A stretch of DNA of 64,000 nt from Halomonas urmiana (lineage in GTDB: Bacteria; Pseudomonadota; Gammaproteobacteria; Pseudomonadales; Halomonadaceae): the NCBI RefSeq assembly GCF_005780185.1, contig NZ_VBUI01000010.1, positions 62,001 to 126,000 on the forward strand, read 5' to 3'. The notes under the pieces are model-generated. The model had not been told where the DNA came from. It saw only the letters and a list, made by a program, of their open reading frames with translations, and searched no databases. Below, one piece after another: positions 19,319 through 28,034 of the stretch. How positions within the stretch are numbered: the stretch's first letter is position 1; each line of letters begins with the position of its first letter. A program made the translations under genes and the position numbers.

Positions 19319-20622
19319 TGAGCGATATCCGACGTCGCGATCCCCGCCAGGAGTGGATCGCCCGCAATCGCCTGCATCCCCAGCACCTCGAGGTGCTGGC
19401 GGAACTGGGAAGGAGTGCCGGCCAGGGGGCAGCCAGCGAATGGATGGGGCCCCAGGGCCTGATCCGCCGGAACCCCCATGCCGTGGGTTTCATCGGACCC
19501 AATGGCGTGAAGCGCATCGACCGCAGTGGGGCGCAGCAGGGTCAGCGCACGGGTGGGGCCCGGGCCTCGGCCGCCGCCAGCAAGCCGCTGGTCGAGATCG
19601 AGGCGCCGGCCTTCCTGGTGGCCGTGGTGCCGGACATGGCCGGCGGTCGCCTGACCGGTCACGACCGCGACCTGCTGGGGCTGGCTCGCCAGCTGGCGGA
19701 TGCCGACCCGGCGGCCCGCGGGGCGGTGCTGGCCGTGGTCTTCGGCGGGCACAACCGCGAGGGAGACGGCGAGCTGAAGGAGCACGGCTTCGGGGAGGCC
19801 GGTGTCGACCGGCTACTGCACATCACCGGGTCCGAGGTCGACGGCTTCGCCCCCGAGGCCCGCCTCGGCGCGCTGGTCGCCATGGACCGGGCCTGGAACC
19901 CGCGGCACTGGCTGCTGCCAGATTCCAAGCTGGGCGGAGCCGACCTCGGGCGGCGCCTGGCGGCCCGGCTCGGCGAGCGTCCGGCCACCGGTGTCTGGCA
20001 GGTCGAGGCCGACGGCGAGGCGCCCCTGGGCTGGCGCTGCGCCGCCCGCGGGGCGGCGGGCACCCTGGATTTCCAACGCGCCATGCCCCGTCTGGTGCTG
20101 GCCCTGGCCGAGTGTGCCGAACCGGTCAGCGAGACGCGCCATGCCGCCGAGCCCCTGGTGCTGCCCGAGGCCCTGCCCGCGCAGCTGGCGCGCATCCAGG
20201 ACCTCGGCCAGGTGGCGGTCGACCCCGCCGGGGTGGCGCTGTCCGAGGCCGAGTTCATCCTCTCCGCCGGTAACGGCGTGCGTGACTGGGAGGCCTTCCA
20301 TCATGCCGCCGAGGTGCTCGGGGCGACGGAGGGCGCGTCCCGAGTGGCCGTGGACGATGGCTTCATGGCTCGCGATCGGCAGGTCGGGGCCACCGGCACC
20401 TGGGTCACCGCCCGGGTCTACGTGGCGGTGGGCATCAGCGGGGCCATCCAGCACCTGCAGGGCATCCAGACCTGCGACAAGGTGGTGGCCATCAACATGG
20501 ATCCCGGCTGCGACATGATCAAACGCGCCGACCTGGCGGTGATCGGTGACTCGGCCAAGGTGCTGGAGGCCCTGGTCGCCCTGGTGGAACAGTCAAGGGA
20601 GGAGAAGCGCAATGCGGCCTGA
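19318..20622 (+). CDS. etfA: Electron transfer flavoprotein alpha subunit (betaine-cluster type)
   Basis: A 434-residue ETF alpha. The C-terminal FAD domain is clear: ILSAGNGV, GATEGASRVAVDDGFMARDR, TGTWVTARVYVAVGISGAIQ and VVAINMDPGCDMIKRADLAV. The N-terminal roughly 115 residues exceed the usual ETF-alpha length (about 310-330) and include a basic stretch RRRDPRQEW and a Gly/Ala/Lys linker. The same long form occurs in the Pseudomonas dgc cluster. It overlaps dgcB by one base and etfB by 11 bases, so all are coupled. It accepts electrons from DgcA/DgcB or passes them on; the direction is not shown by the sequence. Confidence 0.9.
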   Translation: MSDIRRRDPRQEWIARNRLHPQHLEVLAELGRSAGQGAASEWMGPQGLIRRNPHAVGFIGPNGVKRIDRSGAQQGQRTGGARASAAASKPLVEIEAPAFLVAVVPDMAGGRLTGHDRDLLGLARQLADADPAARGAVLAVVFGGHNREGDGELKEHGFGEAGVDRLLHITGSEVDGFAPEARLGALVAMDRAWNPRHWLLPDSKLGGADLGRRLAARLGERPATGVWQVEADGEAPLGWRCAARGAAGTLDFQRAMPRLVLALAECAEPVSETRHAAEPLVLPEALPAQLARIQDLGQVAVDPAGVALSEAEFILSAGNGVRDWEAFHHAAEVLGATEGASRVAVDDGFMARDRQVGATGTWVTARVYVAVGISGAIQHLQGIQTCDKVVAINMDPGCDMIKRADLAVIGDSAKVLEALVALVEQSREEKRNAA

Positions 20623-21415
20623 GTCTCATCACGACGGATCACTCGCGGTGACCGTGCTGGTCTCCGTGGGGCGGCATCCGCTGACCGGGCGCGGCCGGCG
20701 CGCCGATCAGGATGCCCGCGGGGTGGAGCTGGCGCATACCCTGACAGGCGCCGAGGTCGAACTGCTGCATGCCGGCCGCCTCGATGAGGGCAGTGACGCG
20801 GCCCTGCGTGGCTACCTGGGCATGGGCTTCGAGTCCCTCTCGCTGCTCGAGCAACCCGCCGGGGCCGACGTGCTGCCCGCCCTGGCCGAGGCCCTGGAGG
20901 CGGCGGGGCCGCAGTTGGTGATCGCCGGCGAGCGGGCCGAGCAGGGCGAGGGATCGGGCCTGTTGCCCTACCTGCTCGCCGAGCGCCTGGGCTGGCCACT
21001 GGTCAGTGGCCTGGCGGCCGTGGAAGAGGTCGCGGGGGGCGTCGCCACGCTGCTGCAGGCGCTGCCCCGGGGCCAGCGTCGCCGGCTCCAGGTGCGCCTG
21101 CCGGCCATCGTCACCGTCGACGCGGCGGCACCGGCTCCGCGCCAGAGCGCCTACGGCCCGGCCCGGCGGGGTCGCCTGGACGTGCAGGCGGCCCCGGTGA
21201 TGGACGACGCCGACATGGCCGAGTGGCAGGCCCAGCCGGCGCGCAAGCGGCCCAAGCGCCTGAAGATCGTCAAGGCCGCCTCGGCCCGAGACCGCTTCAA
21301 GGCCGCCGCGGCCAAGGCCGAGGGGGGCGGTGGCCAGGTGCTCACCGATGTCACGCCGGAGGAGGGGGCCGAGGCCATCTTCAAGCTGCTCAAGGAGGAG
21401 GGCGTACTGCGCTAG
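20612..21415 (+). CDS. etfB: Electron transfer flavoprotein beta subunit
   Basis: A 267-residue ETF beta with AMP-binding and interface stretches: ISGxx-type start VTVLVSVGRHPLTGRGRRAD, VIAGERAEQGEGSGLLPYLL and RRLQVRLPAIVTVDAAAPAP. The C-terminal tail ends in TPEEGAEAIFKLLKEEGVL, the normal ETF-beta ending. ATG 20612 overlaps the end of etfA and is preceded by AGGGAGGAG inside etfA, so this start is firm. It is more Ala/Arg-rich than housekeeping EtfB. It forms the heterodimer with the preceding alpha subunit. Confidence 0.9.
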   Translation: MRPESHHDGSLAVTVLVSVGRHPLTGRGRRADQDARGVELAHTLTGAEVELLHAGRLDEGSDAALRGYLGMGFESLSLLEQPAGADVLPALAEALEAAGPQLVIAGERAEQGEGSGLLPYLLAERLGWPLVSGLAAVEEVAGGVATLLQALPRGQRRRLQVRLPAIVTVDAAAPAPRQSAYGPARRGRLDVQAAPVMDDADMAEWQAQPARKRPKRLKIVKAASARDRFKAAAAKAEGGGGQVLTDVTPEEGAEAIFKLLKEEGVLR

Positions 21416-21441
21416 GCGCGCGGCGTCCCGCACCGCAACGC

Positions 21442-21469
21442 AAAGCCTCGGCCTGGTGCCGGGGCTTTC
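21442..21469 (+). terminator. Hairpin after etfB
   Basis: AAAGCCTCGGC and GCCGGGGCTTT form a stem (with G-T pairing) around CTGGT, followed by a weak T segment (CTTTCG). It probably ends the dgc operon. The rest of the gap (21470-21628) precedes fdhA and must hold its promoter; I cannot name boxes. Confidence 0.65.
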
Positions 21470-21628
21470 GCGTCTGGGGCCGTGGCGTCGCCGTCAAGCG
21501 GGTGCTGGCGATGTCTCGAATTGGCATGGCGATGACTCGCTCGGAACATTCCGGCCGAGGGAAGGGTATATCGTCGGAGTGCGGCGGCGCAGCCCCGCCC
21601 CCTACAACAACATCGAAGGAAGCCAGCC

Positions 21629-22822
21629 ATGAGCACAGCCAACCGCGGCGTCGTCTACAAGGGCCCGGGAGAGGTCGCCGTCGAATCCATCGCCTATCCG
21701 GAACTCGCCCTGGGCAACCGCAAGTGCGAACACGGCGTGATCCTCAAGGTCGTCACCACCAACATCTGCGGCAGCGACCAGCACATGGTGCGTGGCCGCA
21801 CCACCGCGCCCTCCGGTCTGGTGCTGGGCCACGAGATCACCGGCCTGGTGGTCGAGTGCGGGCGCGACGTCGAATTCCTCAGCCCGGGTGACCTGGTCTC
21901 GGTGCCGTTCAACATCGCCTGCGGCCGCTGCCGCAGCTGCAAGTCCGGCCAGACCGGCATCTGCCTCAACGTCAACCCGTCGCGTCCCGGCGCCGCCTAC
22001 GGCTACGTCGACATGGGCGGCTGGGTCGGCGGGCAGACCGAGTACGTCATGGTCCCCTATGCCGACTTCAACCTGCTGAAGTTCCCGGACGCCGACCAGG
22101 CCATGGACAAGATCAAGGACCTGACCCTGCTGTCCGACATCTTCCCCACCGGCTTCCACGGCTGCGTCACCGCCGGCGTCGGCCCGGGTTCCACCGTCTA
22201 CATCGCCGGGGCCGGCCCCGTCGGCCTCGCCGCCGCGGTGTCCGCGCAGCTGCTGGGGGCGGCCTGCGTCATCGTAGGCGACATGATCGAGGAGCGCCTG
22301 GCACAGGCCCGCAGCTTCGGCTGCGAGACCCTCGACCTGACCCAGGACGGCGACATGGCCGACAGGATCGAGGTGATCCTCGGCGAGCGCGAGGTCGACG
22401 CCTTCGTCGACTGCGTCGGCTTCGAGGCCCACGCCTGCGGTTGCAACCACGGCAAGGAGGCGCCCGCCACCGTGCTCAACTCCGCCATGTCGCTGACCCG
22501 CGCCGGCGGCCAGATCGGCATCCCGGGCCTGTACGTGACCGAAGACCCGGGCGCGGCCGACGAGGCGGCCAAGCAGGGGGCGCTGAGCATGCGCTTCGGG
22601 CTCGGCTGGGCCAAGTCGCACAGCTTCCATACCGGCCAGTGTCCGGTGATGAAGTACCACCGGCCGCTGATGCAGGCGATCCTGTTCGGCAAGGTCAACA
22701 TCGCCGATGCGGTCAACGTCCAGATGATCACCCTGGACGAGGCGCCGAAGGGCTACGCCGACTTCGACGGCGGGGCGGCGAAGAAATTCGTTATCGACCC
22801 CCATGGCAGCGTCGCTGCTTAA
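21629..22822 (+). CDS. fdhA: Glutathione-independent formaldehyde dehydrogenase
   Basis: A 397-residue zinc medium-chain dehydrogenase of the Pseudomonas putida FdhA type, which oxidises free formaldehyde to formate using tightly bound NAD. Catalytic zinc region: TTNICGSDQHMVRGRT and LGHEITG. Structural zinc: CGRCRSCKSGQTGICLNV. Rossmann motif: YIAGAGPVGLAAAVSAQLLG. A long insertion, YGYVDMGGWVGGQTEYVMVP, is typical of this subfamily. AAGGAAG precedes the ATG. It gives a second, glutathione-free formaldehyde route beside Gfa/AdhC/FghA and lies between the dgc operon and the formate dehydrogenase. Confidence 0.94.
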   Translation: MSTANRGVVYKGPGEVAVESIAYPELALGNRKCEHGVILKVVTTNICGSDQHMVRGRTTAPSGLVLGHEITGLVVECGRDVEFLSPGDLVSVPFNIACGRCRSCKSGQTGICLNVNPSRPGAAYGYVDMGGWVGGQTEYVMVPYADFNLLKFPDADQAMDKIKDLTLLSDIFPTGFHGCVTAGVGPGSTVYIAGAGPVGLAAAVSAQLLGAACVIVGDMIEERLAQARSFGCETLDLTQDGDMADRIEVILGEREVDAFVDCVGFEAHACGCNHGKEAPATVLNSAMSLTRAGGQIGIPGLYVTEDPGAADEAAKQGALSMRFGLGWAKSHSFHTGQCPVMKYHRPLMQAILFGKVNIADAVNVQMITLDEAPKGYADFDGGAAKKFVIDPHGSVAA

Positions 22823-22886
22823 GCACGGACGGCGCGGCGCCCCCTCCCACGGCGGCATCGCCGCCTGATCGTGCCGCGCGGCCCAG

Positions 22887-22920
22887 CGACGGCGTCCTCC
22901 CGGGGGCGCCGTCGTCTTTT
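22887..22920 (+). terminator. Rho-independent terminator after fdhA
   Basis: CGACGGCG and CGCCGTCG pair around TCCTCCCGGGGG and are followed by TCTTTT. It ends fdhA. The following gap (22921-23053) also contains the hairpin CCGGGAG-TCA-CTCCCGG at 22968-22984, about 70 bp before the formate dehydrogenase start. Confidence 0.85.
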
Positions 22921-23053
22921 GTCGCCCCCGCTTAGCCGATTGCGACATCGGCATGTCATTGGCGACACCGGGAGTCACTCCCGGCGTTGTCAGTCCTCGG
23001 GGGTGGTGCCAACATGCGATAAGCATGCCGACAAAGATCACAACGAGTGCCCC

Positions 23054-24772
23054 ATGACCGTTCAGACCGTGACCCCCAAGCGCCGCTTCCGCGGCAAGCC
23101 CCGAGGCCGTGAGCTCGACCCCGCCGCGCTCGACTCGCTGCGGCGGCTGTTGGGTGACGAGCGCGAGGAGCCCAAACGCCGCCGGCGTGACCTGCTGATC
23201 GAGCATCTCCACGTGCTCCAGGATGCCCGCGGGCACCTCGCGCTGGCCGACCTGTGCGCGCTGGCCGCCTACATGAACCTGCCGATGGCGGAGGTCTACG
23301 AGACCGCCACCTTCTATGCCCACTTCGATGTGGTCCACGACGACCAGGCGCCGCCGCCGGCGATCACCGTGCGCGTCTGCGACTCGCTGTCCTGCCAGCT
23401 GGCCGGCGCCGCCACCCTCCAGGATGCGCTCGAGGCCGGCGCCGACCCGGCGCGGGTCCGCGTGCTGCGGGCGCCCTGCATGGGCCGCTGCGACATGGCC
23501 CCGGTGGTCGAGGTGGGCCATCGCCATGTCAGCCATGCCACCCAGGAGGCGGTGGAGGCGGTAGTGGATACCGGCCACTTCCATCCCGAGGCGATCCTCT
23601 GGCAGCGGCTCGAGGCCTATCGGGACGCCGGCGGCTATCGCCTGCTGGCCGACTGCCGGGCCGGCAAGGTGAGCGTGGAGCGCCTGATGCAGACCCTGGA
23701 GGCCGCCAACCTGCGTGGCCTGGGCGGCGCCGGCTTCCCGACCTTCAAGAAGTGGCACTTCGTACGCGCCGAGGCGGGGCCGCGCTACTGCGCGATCAAT
23801 GCCGACGAGGGCGAGCCCGGCACCTTCAAGGATCGCCACTACCTGGAGCGCGAGCCCCATCGTTTCCTGGAGGGCGCGCTGGTCAGCGCCTGGGCGGTGG
23901 AGGCCGAGGCGCTCTACATTTACCTGCGCGACGAGTATCCCGGCCTGCACCGGGTGCTCCACGAGGCGATCGCCGAGCTGGAGGCCGCCGGCCTGGTCGC
24001 ACCGGGCTACATCGTGATGCGCCGTGGCGCCGGGGCCTACATCTGCGGCGAGGAGTCGGCGATGATCGAATCGCTGGAGGGCAAGCCGGGCAAGCCCCGC
24101 CACCGTCCGCCCTTCGTCGCCCAGCGCGGACTCTTCGACCGCCCGACCCTGGTCAACAATGTCGAGACCGTCGTCTGGATCCCGACGATCTGGGCCCGCG
24201 GCGCGGCCTGGTTCGCCGACCAGGGGCGCCACGGGCGCAAGGGGCTGCGCAGCTTCTCGGTCTCCGGCCGGGTCAATCGCCCCGGCGTCCACCTGGCCCC
24301 GGCGGGCATCACCCTGGGCGAGCTGATCGAGGAGTACTGCGGCGGCCTACCGGCGGGCCACCGGCTGGCCGCCTACCTGCCCGGCGGCGCCTCCGGTGGC
24401 ATCCTGCCGGCCTCCAAGGCGGATATTCCCCTCGACTTCGATACCTTGCAGGCCGAGGGCTGCTTCATCGGCTCGGCGGCCATCATCGTGCTCTCCGATC
24501 AGGACGACCTGCGCGCCGCTGCCACCAACCTGCTGGCCTTCTTCGCCGACGAGTCCTGCGGCCAGTGCACGCCCTGCCGGGTGGGCACCGAGAAGATGCT
24601 GACCCTGCTGGAGCGTGACACCTGGCAGGCCGCGGACCTCGAGCGGCTCTCTCGGGTGATGATGGACGCCTCCATCTGCGGCCTCGGTCAGGCCGCGCCG
24701 AACCCGGTGCTGGGACTGCTCCGGGACTTCCGCGACGAACTCGCCGCACAGAACGTGATCGTGAAAGGGTAG
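23054..24772 (+). CDS. fdsB: NAD-dependent formate dehydrogenase, fused gamma/beta (NuoE+NuoF-like) flavoprotein
   Basis: A 572-residue diaphorase subunit. Residues 1 to about 165 are NuoE-like with the [2Fe-2S] ligands in RVCDSLSCQLAG and APCMGRCDMAP. The remainder is NuoF-like: FMN-binding GLGGAGFPTFKKW, NAD-binding INADEGEPGTFKDR and RRGAGAYICGEESAMIESLE, and [4Fe-4S] SCGQCTPCRVGTEKML. In Rhodobacter and Ralstonia these are the separate FdsG and FdsB; here they are one chain. It transfers electrons from FdsA to NAD+ in the cytoplasm. ATG 23054 is chosen because homology begins there; the ribosome-binding site (ACGAG) is weak. Confidence 0.92.
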   Translation: MTVQTVTPKRRFRGKPRGRELDPAALDSLRRLLGDEREEPKRRRRDLLIEHLHVLQDARGHLALADLCALAAYMNLPMAEVYETATFYAHFDVVHDDQAPPPAITVRVCDSLSCQLAGAATLQDALEAGADPARVRVLRAPCMGRCDMAPVVEVGHRHVSHATQEAVEAVVDTGHFHPEAILWQRLEAYRDAGGYRLLADCRAGKVSVERLMQTLEAANLRGLGGAGFPTFKKWHFVRAEAGPRYCAINADEGEPGTFKDRHYLEREPHRFLEGALVSAWAVEAEALYIYLRDEYPGLHRVLHEAIAELEAAGLVAPGYIVMRRGAGAYICGEESAMIESLEGKPGKPRHRPPFVAQRGLFDRPTLVNNVETVVWIPTIWARGAAWFADQGRHGRKGLRSFSVSGRVNRPGVHLAPAGITLGELIEEYCGGLPAGHRLAAYLPGGASGGILPASKADIPLDFDTLQAEGCFIGSAAIIVLSDQDDLRAAATNLLAFFADESCGQCTPCRVGTEKMLTLLERDTWQAADLERLSRVMMDASICGLGQAAPNPVLGLLRDFRDELAAQNVIVKG

Positions 24773-24783
24773 GGAGAGACACC

Positions 24784-27630
24784 ATGGCGACCCACGAAGG
24801 CGTTAACGACAGCTTTACCCTGACCCTGGACGGCGTGGACGTCAGCGCCCATCCCGGGGAGACCCTCTGGCAGGTAGCCAAGCGGGCCGGTGAGACCATC
24901 CCGCACCTGTGCTTCAAGGACGCCTACGGCTACCGCGCCGACGGCAATTGCCGGGCCTGCATGGTGGAGGTCGAGGGCGAACGTGCCCTGGCCGCCAGCT
25001 GCCTGCGTGAGGCGCGCCCCGGCCTGGTGGTCAGGAGCGCCTCCTCGGAGCGGGCCCGCACCGCCCGGGAGGGCGTGATGGAGCTGCTGGTCGCCGACCA
25101 GCCGGACCGCGATACCGGTCCCGACCGCTCGAGCCACTTCTGGGACATGGCCGACCAGCTTGCCATCGACGCCGACGCTGTACGCCAGTGGCTGCCGCGG
25201 CGTGAGGAGCGCGAGGCGCCCACCGTCCATCACGTCCCCGACCGGGCCACCTCGCCGGTGCATGACCGCTCCCACTCGGCGATGGCCGTCAACCTCGATG
25301 CCTGCATCGAGTGCAACCTCTGCGTGCGGGCCTGTCGCGAGGTACAGGTCAACGACGTCATCGGCCTGGCGAACCGTGGGGCGGCGTCGAAGATCGTCTT
25401 CGATTTCGACGACCCCATGGGCGACAGCACCTGTGTGGCCTGCGGCGAGTGCGTCCAGGCCTGTCCCACGGGTGCCCTGATGCCGGCCACCCTGGTCGAC
25501 GAGGCGGGGCGCGGCGACTCGGCCGCCGCCGACCGCCAGGTCGATTCGGTGTGTCCCTACTGTGGGGTGGGCTGTCAGCTCACCTATCACATCAAGGACG
25601 AGGAGATCCTGCACGTCTCCGGCCGTGACGGGCCCTCCAACCACAACCGGCTGTGCGTCAAGGGGCGCTTCGGCTTCGACTACCCGCGCCATCCCTCGCG
25701 GCTGACCACTCCGCTGATCCGCAAGCCCGGGGTCCCCAAGGGGCTCGACCCGGCCTTCGATCCGGCCGATCCGACTACCCACTTTCGTGAGGCGAGCTGG
25801 GACGAGGCCCTGGATCTGGCGGCCAAGGGGCTCGTCGACCTGAAGGCGGCCCATGGCCCCGACGCCCTCGCCGGTTTCGGCAGCGCCAAGTGCTCCAACG
25901 AGGAGGCCTGGCTGTTCCAGAAGCTGGTGCGCACCGGCTTCGGCTCCAACCACGTCGATCACTGCACCCGGCTGTGCCACGCCAGTTCGGTGGCGGCGCT
26001 GATGGAGTGCATCGGCTCGGGCGCCGTGACGGCCTCCTTCATGCAGGCCCTCGAGGCCGACGTGGTGATCCTCACCGGCTGCAACCCGGCGGTGAACCAT
26101 CCCGTGGCGGCGACCTTCTTCAAGCAGGCCGCCAAGCAGGGAACCCGGATCATCATCATCGATCCCCGGGGCCAGGCCCTCGGTGCCTATGCCCACCAGA
26201 CTCTGCGCTTCACCCCCGGGACCGACGTGGCGCTGTTCAATGCCATGCTCAACGTGATCGTGACCGAGGAACTCTACGACGAGGCCTACATCCGCGAGCA
26301 TACCGAAGGCTTCGAGGCGCTCAAGGACCATGTCCGCGACCTGACGCCGGAGGCCATGGCAGAGAGCTGCGGCGTGCCCGCCGAGGAGATTCGCGCCGTG
26401 GCCCGGGAATATGCCAACGCCGAGCGCGCCATGATCTTCTGGGGTATGGGCATCTCACAGCACGTGCATGGCACCGACAACGCCCGCTGCCTGATCTCGC
26501 TAGCCCTGGCCTGCGGCCAGACCGGGCGTCCGGGTACCGGCCTGCACCCGTTGCGCGGCCAGAACAACGTTCAGGGCGCCTCGGATGCGGGCCTGATCCC
26601 GATGGTCCTGCCGGACTACCAGCCGGTGGGCGACGCCCAGGTGCGCGCCGCCTTCGAGGAGTTGTGGGCTACCCCGCTGGAGGAGCGGCCGGGCCTCACC
26701 GTGGTCGAGATCATGGACGCCATCGCGGCGGGGACCATCAAAGGCATGTACATCCAGGGCGAGAACCCGGCGATGTCCGACCCGGACCTGGATCACGCCC
26801 GCGCGGCGCTGGCCAAGCTCGAGCACCTGGTGGTGCAGGACCTGTTTGTTACCGAGACCGCCCAGTTTGCCGACGTGATCCTGCCGGCTTCCGCCTGGCC
26901 GGAGAAGGACGGTAGCGTGACCAATACCAATCGGCAGGTGCAGCTGGGACGCCAGGCCGTCCCGCTGCCCGGCGATGCCCGGCCCGACTGGTGGATCATC
27001 CAGGAGATCGCCAAGCGTTTCGGACTGCCCTGGGACTACGCGCATCCCCGTGAGGTCTTCGCCGAGATGGAGCAAGGCATGCCCTCGCTGGATCACATCA
27101 CCTGGGAGCGTCTCGAGCGCGAGGGCTCGGTGACCTATCCCTGCCCGGCGGACGACGCCCCGGGCGAGGACGTGGTGTTCAGCGAGGCCTTCCCGACCGC
27201 CTCGGGCAAGGCAACGTTCTCGCCGACCCTGCCGCTGCCGCCGGACGAACCGATCGACCGGGAATACCCCACCGTGTTGACCACGGGTCGTCAGCTCGAG
27301 CACTGGCATACAGGCTCGATGACGCGCCGGGCCCGGGTGCTCGATGCCCTGGAGCCCGACGCCGTGGCCAGCCTGGCTCCGGGCGAGCTGCGCCGGCTGG
27401 GCCTGGCCCCGGGAGAGTGGCTGTCCATCACCACGCGGCGTGGCCAGATCTCGCTGCGGGTGCGGGTCGATCCGCAGATGGCGGAGGGCATGGTGTTCGT
27501 GCCTTTCTGCTACGCCGAGGCAGCCGCCAACATCCTGACCAACCCGGCGCTGGACCCCTACGGCAAGATTCCCGAGTTCAAGTATGCCGCCTGCCGGCTG
27601 GCGCCGGCGGCTGTTGAGGCGCTGACCTGA
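24784..27630 (+). CDS. fdsA: NAD-dependent molybdenum formate dehydrogenase, catalytic alpha subunit
   Basis: A 948-residue molybdoenzyme that oxidises formate to CO2. In order: an N-terminal [2Fe-2S] ferredoxin domain (NCRACMVEVEG), [4Fe-4S] motifs CIECNLCVRACREVQ and CVACGECVQACPTGAL, the [4Fe-4S] CPYCGVGCQLTYHIK, and the bis-MGD catalytic domain. The Mo ligand is Cys in DHCTRLCHASSVAAL, where E. coli FdhF has selenocysteine. Next are GCNPAVNHPVAA and GMGISQHVHGTDNARCLISL, and a C-terminal MGD-binding barrel (LTTGRQLEHWHTGSMTRR). GGGAGAGA precedes ATG 24784, 11 bases after fdsB. It consumes formate from both formaldehyde routes. Confidence 0.95.
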   Translation: MATHEGVNDSFTLTLDGVDVSAHPGETLWQVAKRAGETIPHLCFKDAYGYRADGNCRACMVEVEGERALAASCLREARPGLVVRSASSERARTAREGVMELLVADQPDRDTGPDRSSHFWDMADQLAIDADAVRQWLPRREEREAPTVHHVPDRATSPVHDRSHSAMAVNLDACIECNLCVRACREVQVNDVIGLANRGAASKIVFDFDDPMGDSTCVACGECVQACPTGALMPATLVDEAGRGDSAAADRQVDSVCPYCGVGCQLTYHIKDEEILHVSGRDGPSNHNRLCVKGRFGFDYPRHPSRLTTPLIRKPGVPKGLDPAFDPADPTTHFREASWDEALDLAAKGLVDLKAAHGPDALAGFGSAKCSNEEAWLFQKLVRTGFGSNHVDHCTRLCHASSVAALMECIGSGAVTASFMQALEADVVILTGCNPAVNHPVAATFFKQAAKQGTRIIIIDPRGQALGAYAHQTLRFTPGTDVALFNAMLNVIVTEELYDEAYIREHTEGFEALKDHVRDLTPEAMAESCGVPAEEIRAVAREYANAERAMIFWGMGISQHVHGTDNARCLISLALACGQTGRPGTGLHPLRGQNNVQGASDAGLIPMVLPDYQPVGDAQVRAAFEELWATPLEERPGLTVVEIMDAIAAGTIKGMYIQGENPAMSDPDLDHARAALAKLEHLVVQDLFVTETAQFADVILPASAWPEKDGSVTNTNRQVQLGRQAVPLPGDARPDWWIIQEIAKRFGLPWDYAHPREVFAEMEQGMPSLDHITWERLEREGSVTYPCPADDAPGEDVVFSEAFPTASGKATFSPTLPLPPDEPIDREYPTVLTTGRQLEHWHTGSMTRRARVLDALEPDAVASLAPGELRRLGLAPGEWLSITTRRGQISLRVRVDPQMAEGMVFVPFCYAEAAANILTNPALDPYGKIPEFKYAACRLAPAAVEALT

Positions 27631-27659
27631 ATGCGGCACGGACCATAGAGGAAACCACC

Positions 27660-27899
27660 ATGATGATCGTCGACCTCATCGATGGGGATGACTTCCGCGA
27701 CCGGCTGGTCGCCCTGGGCATCCGCATCCCGGAGGGGGCTTGCCCCGAGACCTGTGCGCGCATGGCGCGGCTCAAGCACATGGAGGTCGGGGTGCCGGGC
27801 CTGCAGGAGCTGGTGCGCGAACTGATGGCGCGCACCGATGTCATGCTGCCGTCGGTGCGTGCCGCGATCGAGCGCTTTCTGTTGCCTGATCTGCGCTGA
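27660..27899 (+). CDS. Small protein of the formate dehydrogenase operon, unknown function
   Basis: A 79-residue acidic/hydrophobic protein starting MMIVDLIDGDDFRDRLVALG, with AGAGGAAA before the tandem ATG codons at 27660/27663. It holds a Cys pair, GACPETCARMARLKHM, in the middle. It follows fdsA by 30 bases. Its position suggests a delta-like subunit or maturation factor, as FdsD is in other operons, but I do not see clear FdsD similarity. No fdsC-type sulfurtransferase or chaperone gene follows. It is convergent with gbcA. Confidence 0.75.
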   Translation: MMIVDLIDGDDFRDRLVALGIRIPEGACPETCARMARLKHMEVGVPGLQELVRELMARTDVMLPSVRAAIERFLLPDLR

Positions 27900-27988
27900 G
27901 CTCATGCTCCGCCCGACACCCGCTCGCCTCGCGGGCGGGCGTCGGGGGTGCGACGTCCTGACATGGGGTGCGCCTGGTCAGCGACACG

Positions 27989-28014
27989 AAAAAGGCCCCG
28001 CCGATGGCGGGGCC
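27989..28014 (-). terminator. Rho-independent terminator of gbcA (possibly bidirectional)
   Basis: GGCCCCGCC and GGCGGGGCC form a perfect 9-bp stem with a 3-nt loop. On the minus strand five T follow (27993-27989). It lies between the convergent fds operon and gbcA. Confidence 0.9.
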
Positions 28015-28034
28015 TCGTGTGAGCGGACGGTGAT

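Noticed and set aside
21602..24292. 896-codon antisense frame across fdhA and fdsB
   Set aside because: It spans two unrelated genes and their terminator, which a real gene would not do; composition is antisense-like.
25970..25990. Selenocysteine at the formate dehydrogenase active site
   Set aside because: The codon at the metal-ligand position in RLCHAS is TGC (Cys); no UGA is present there.
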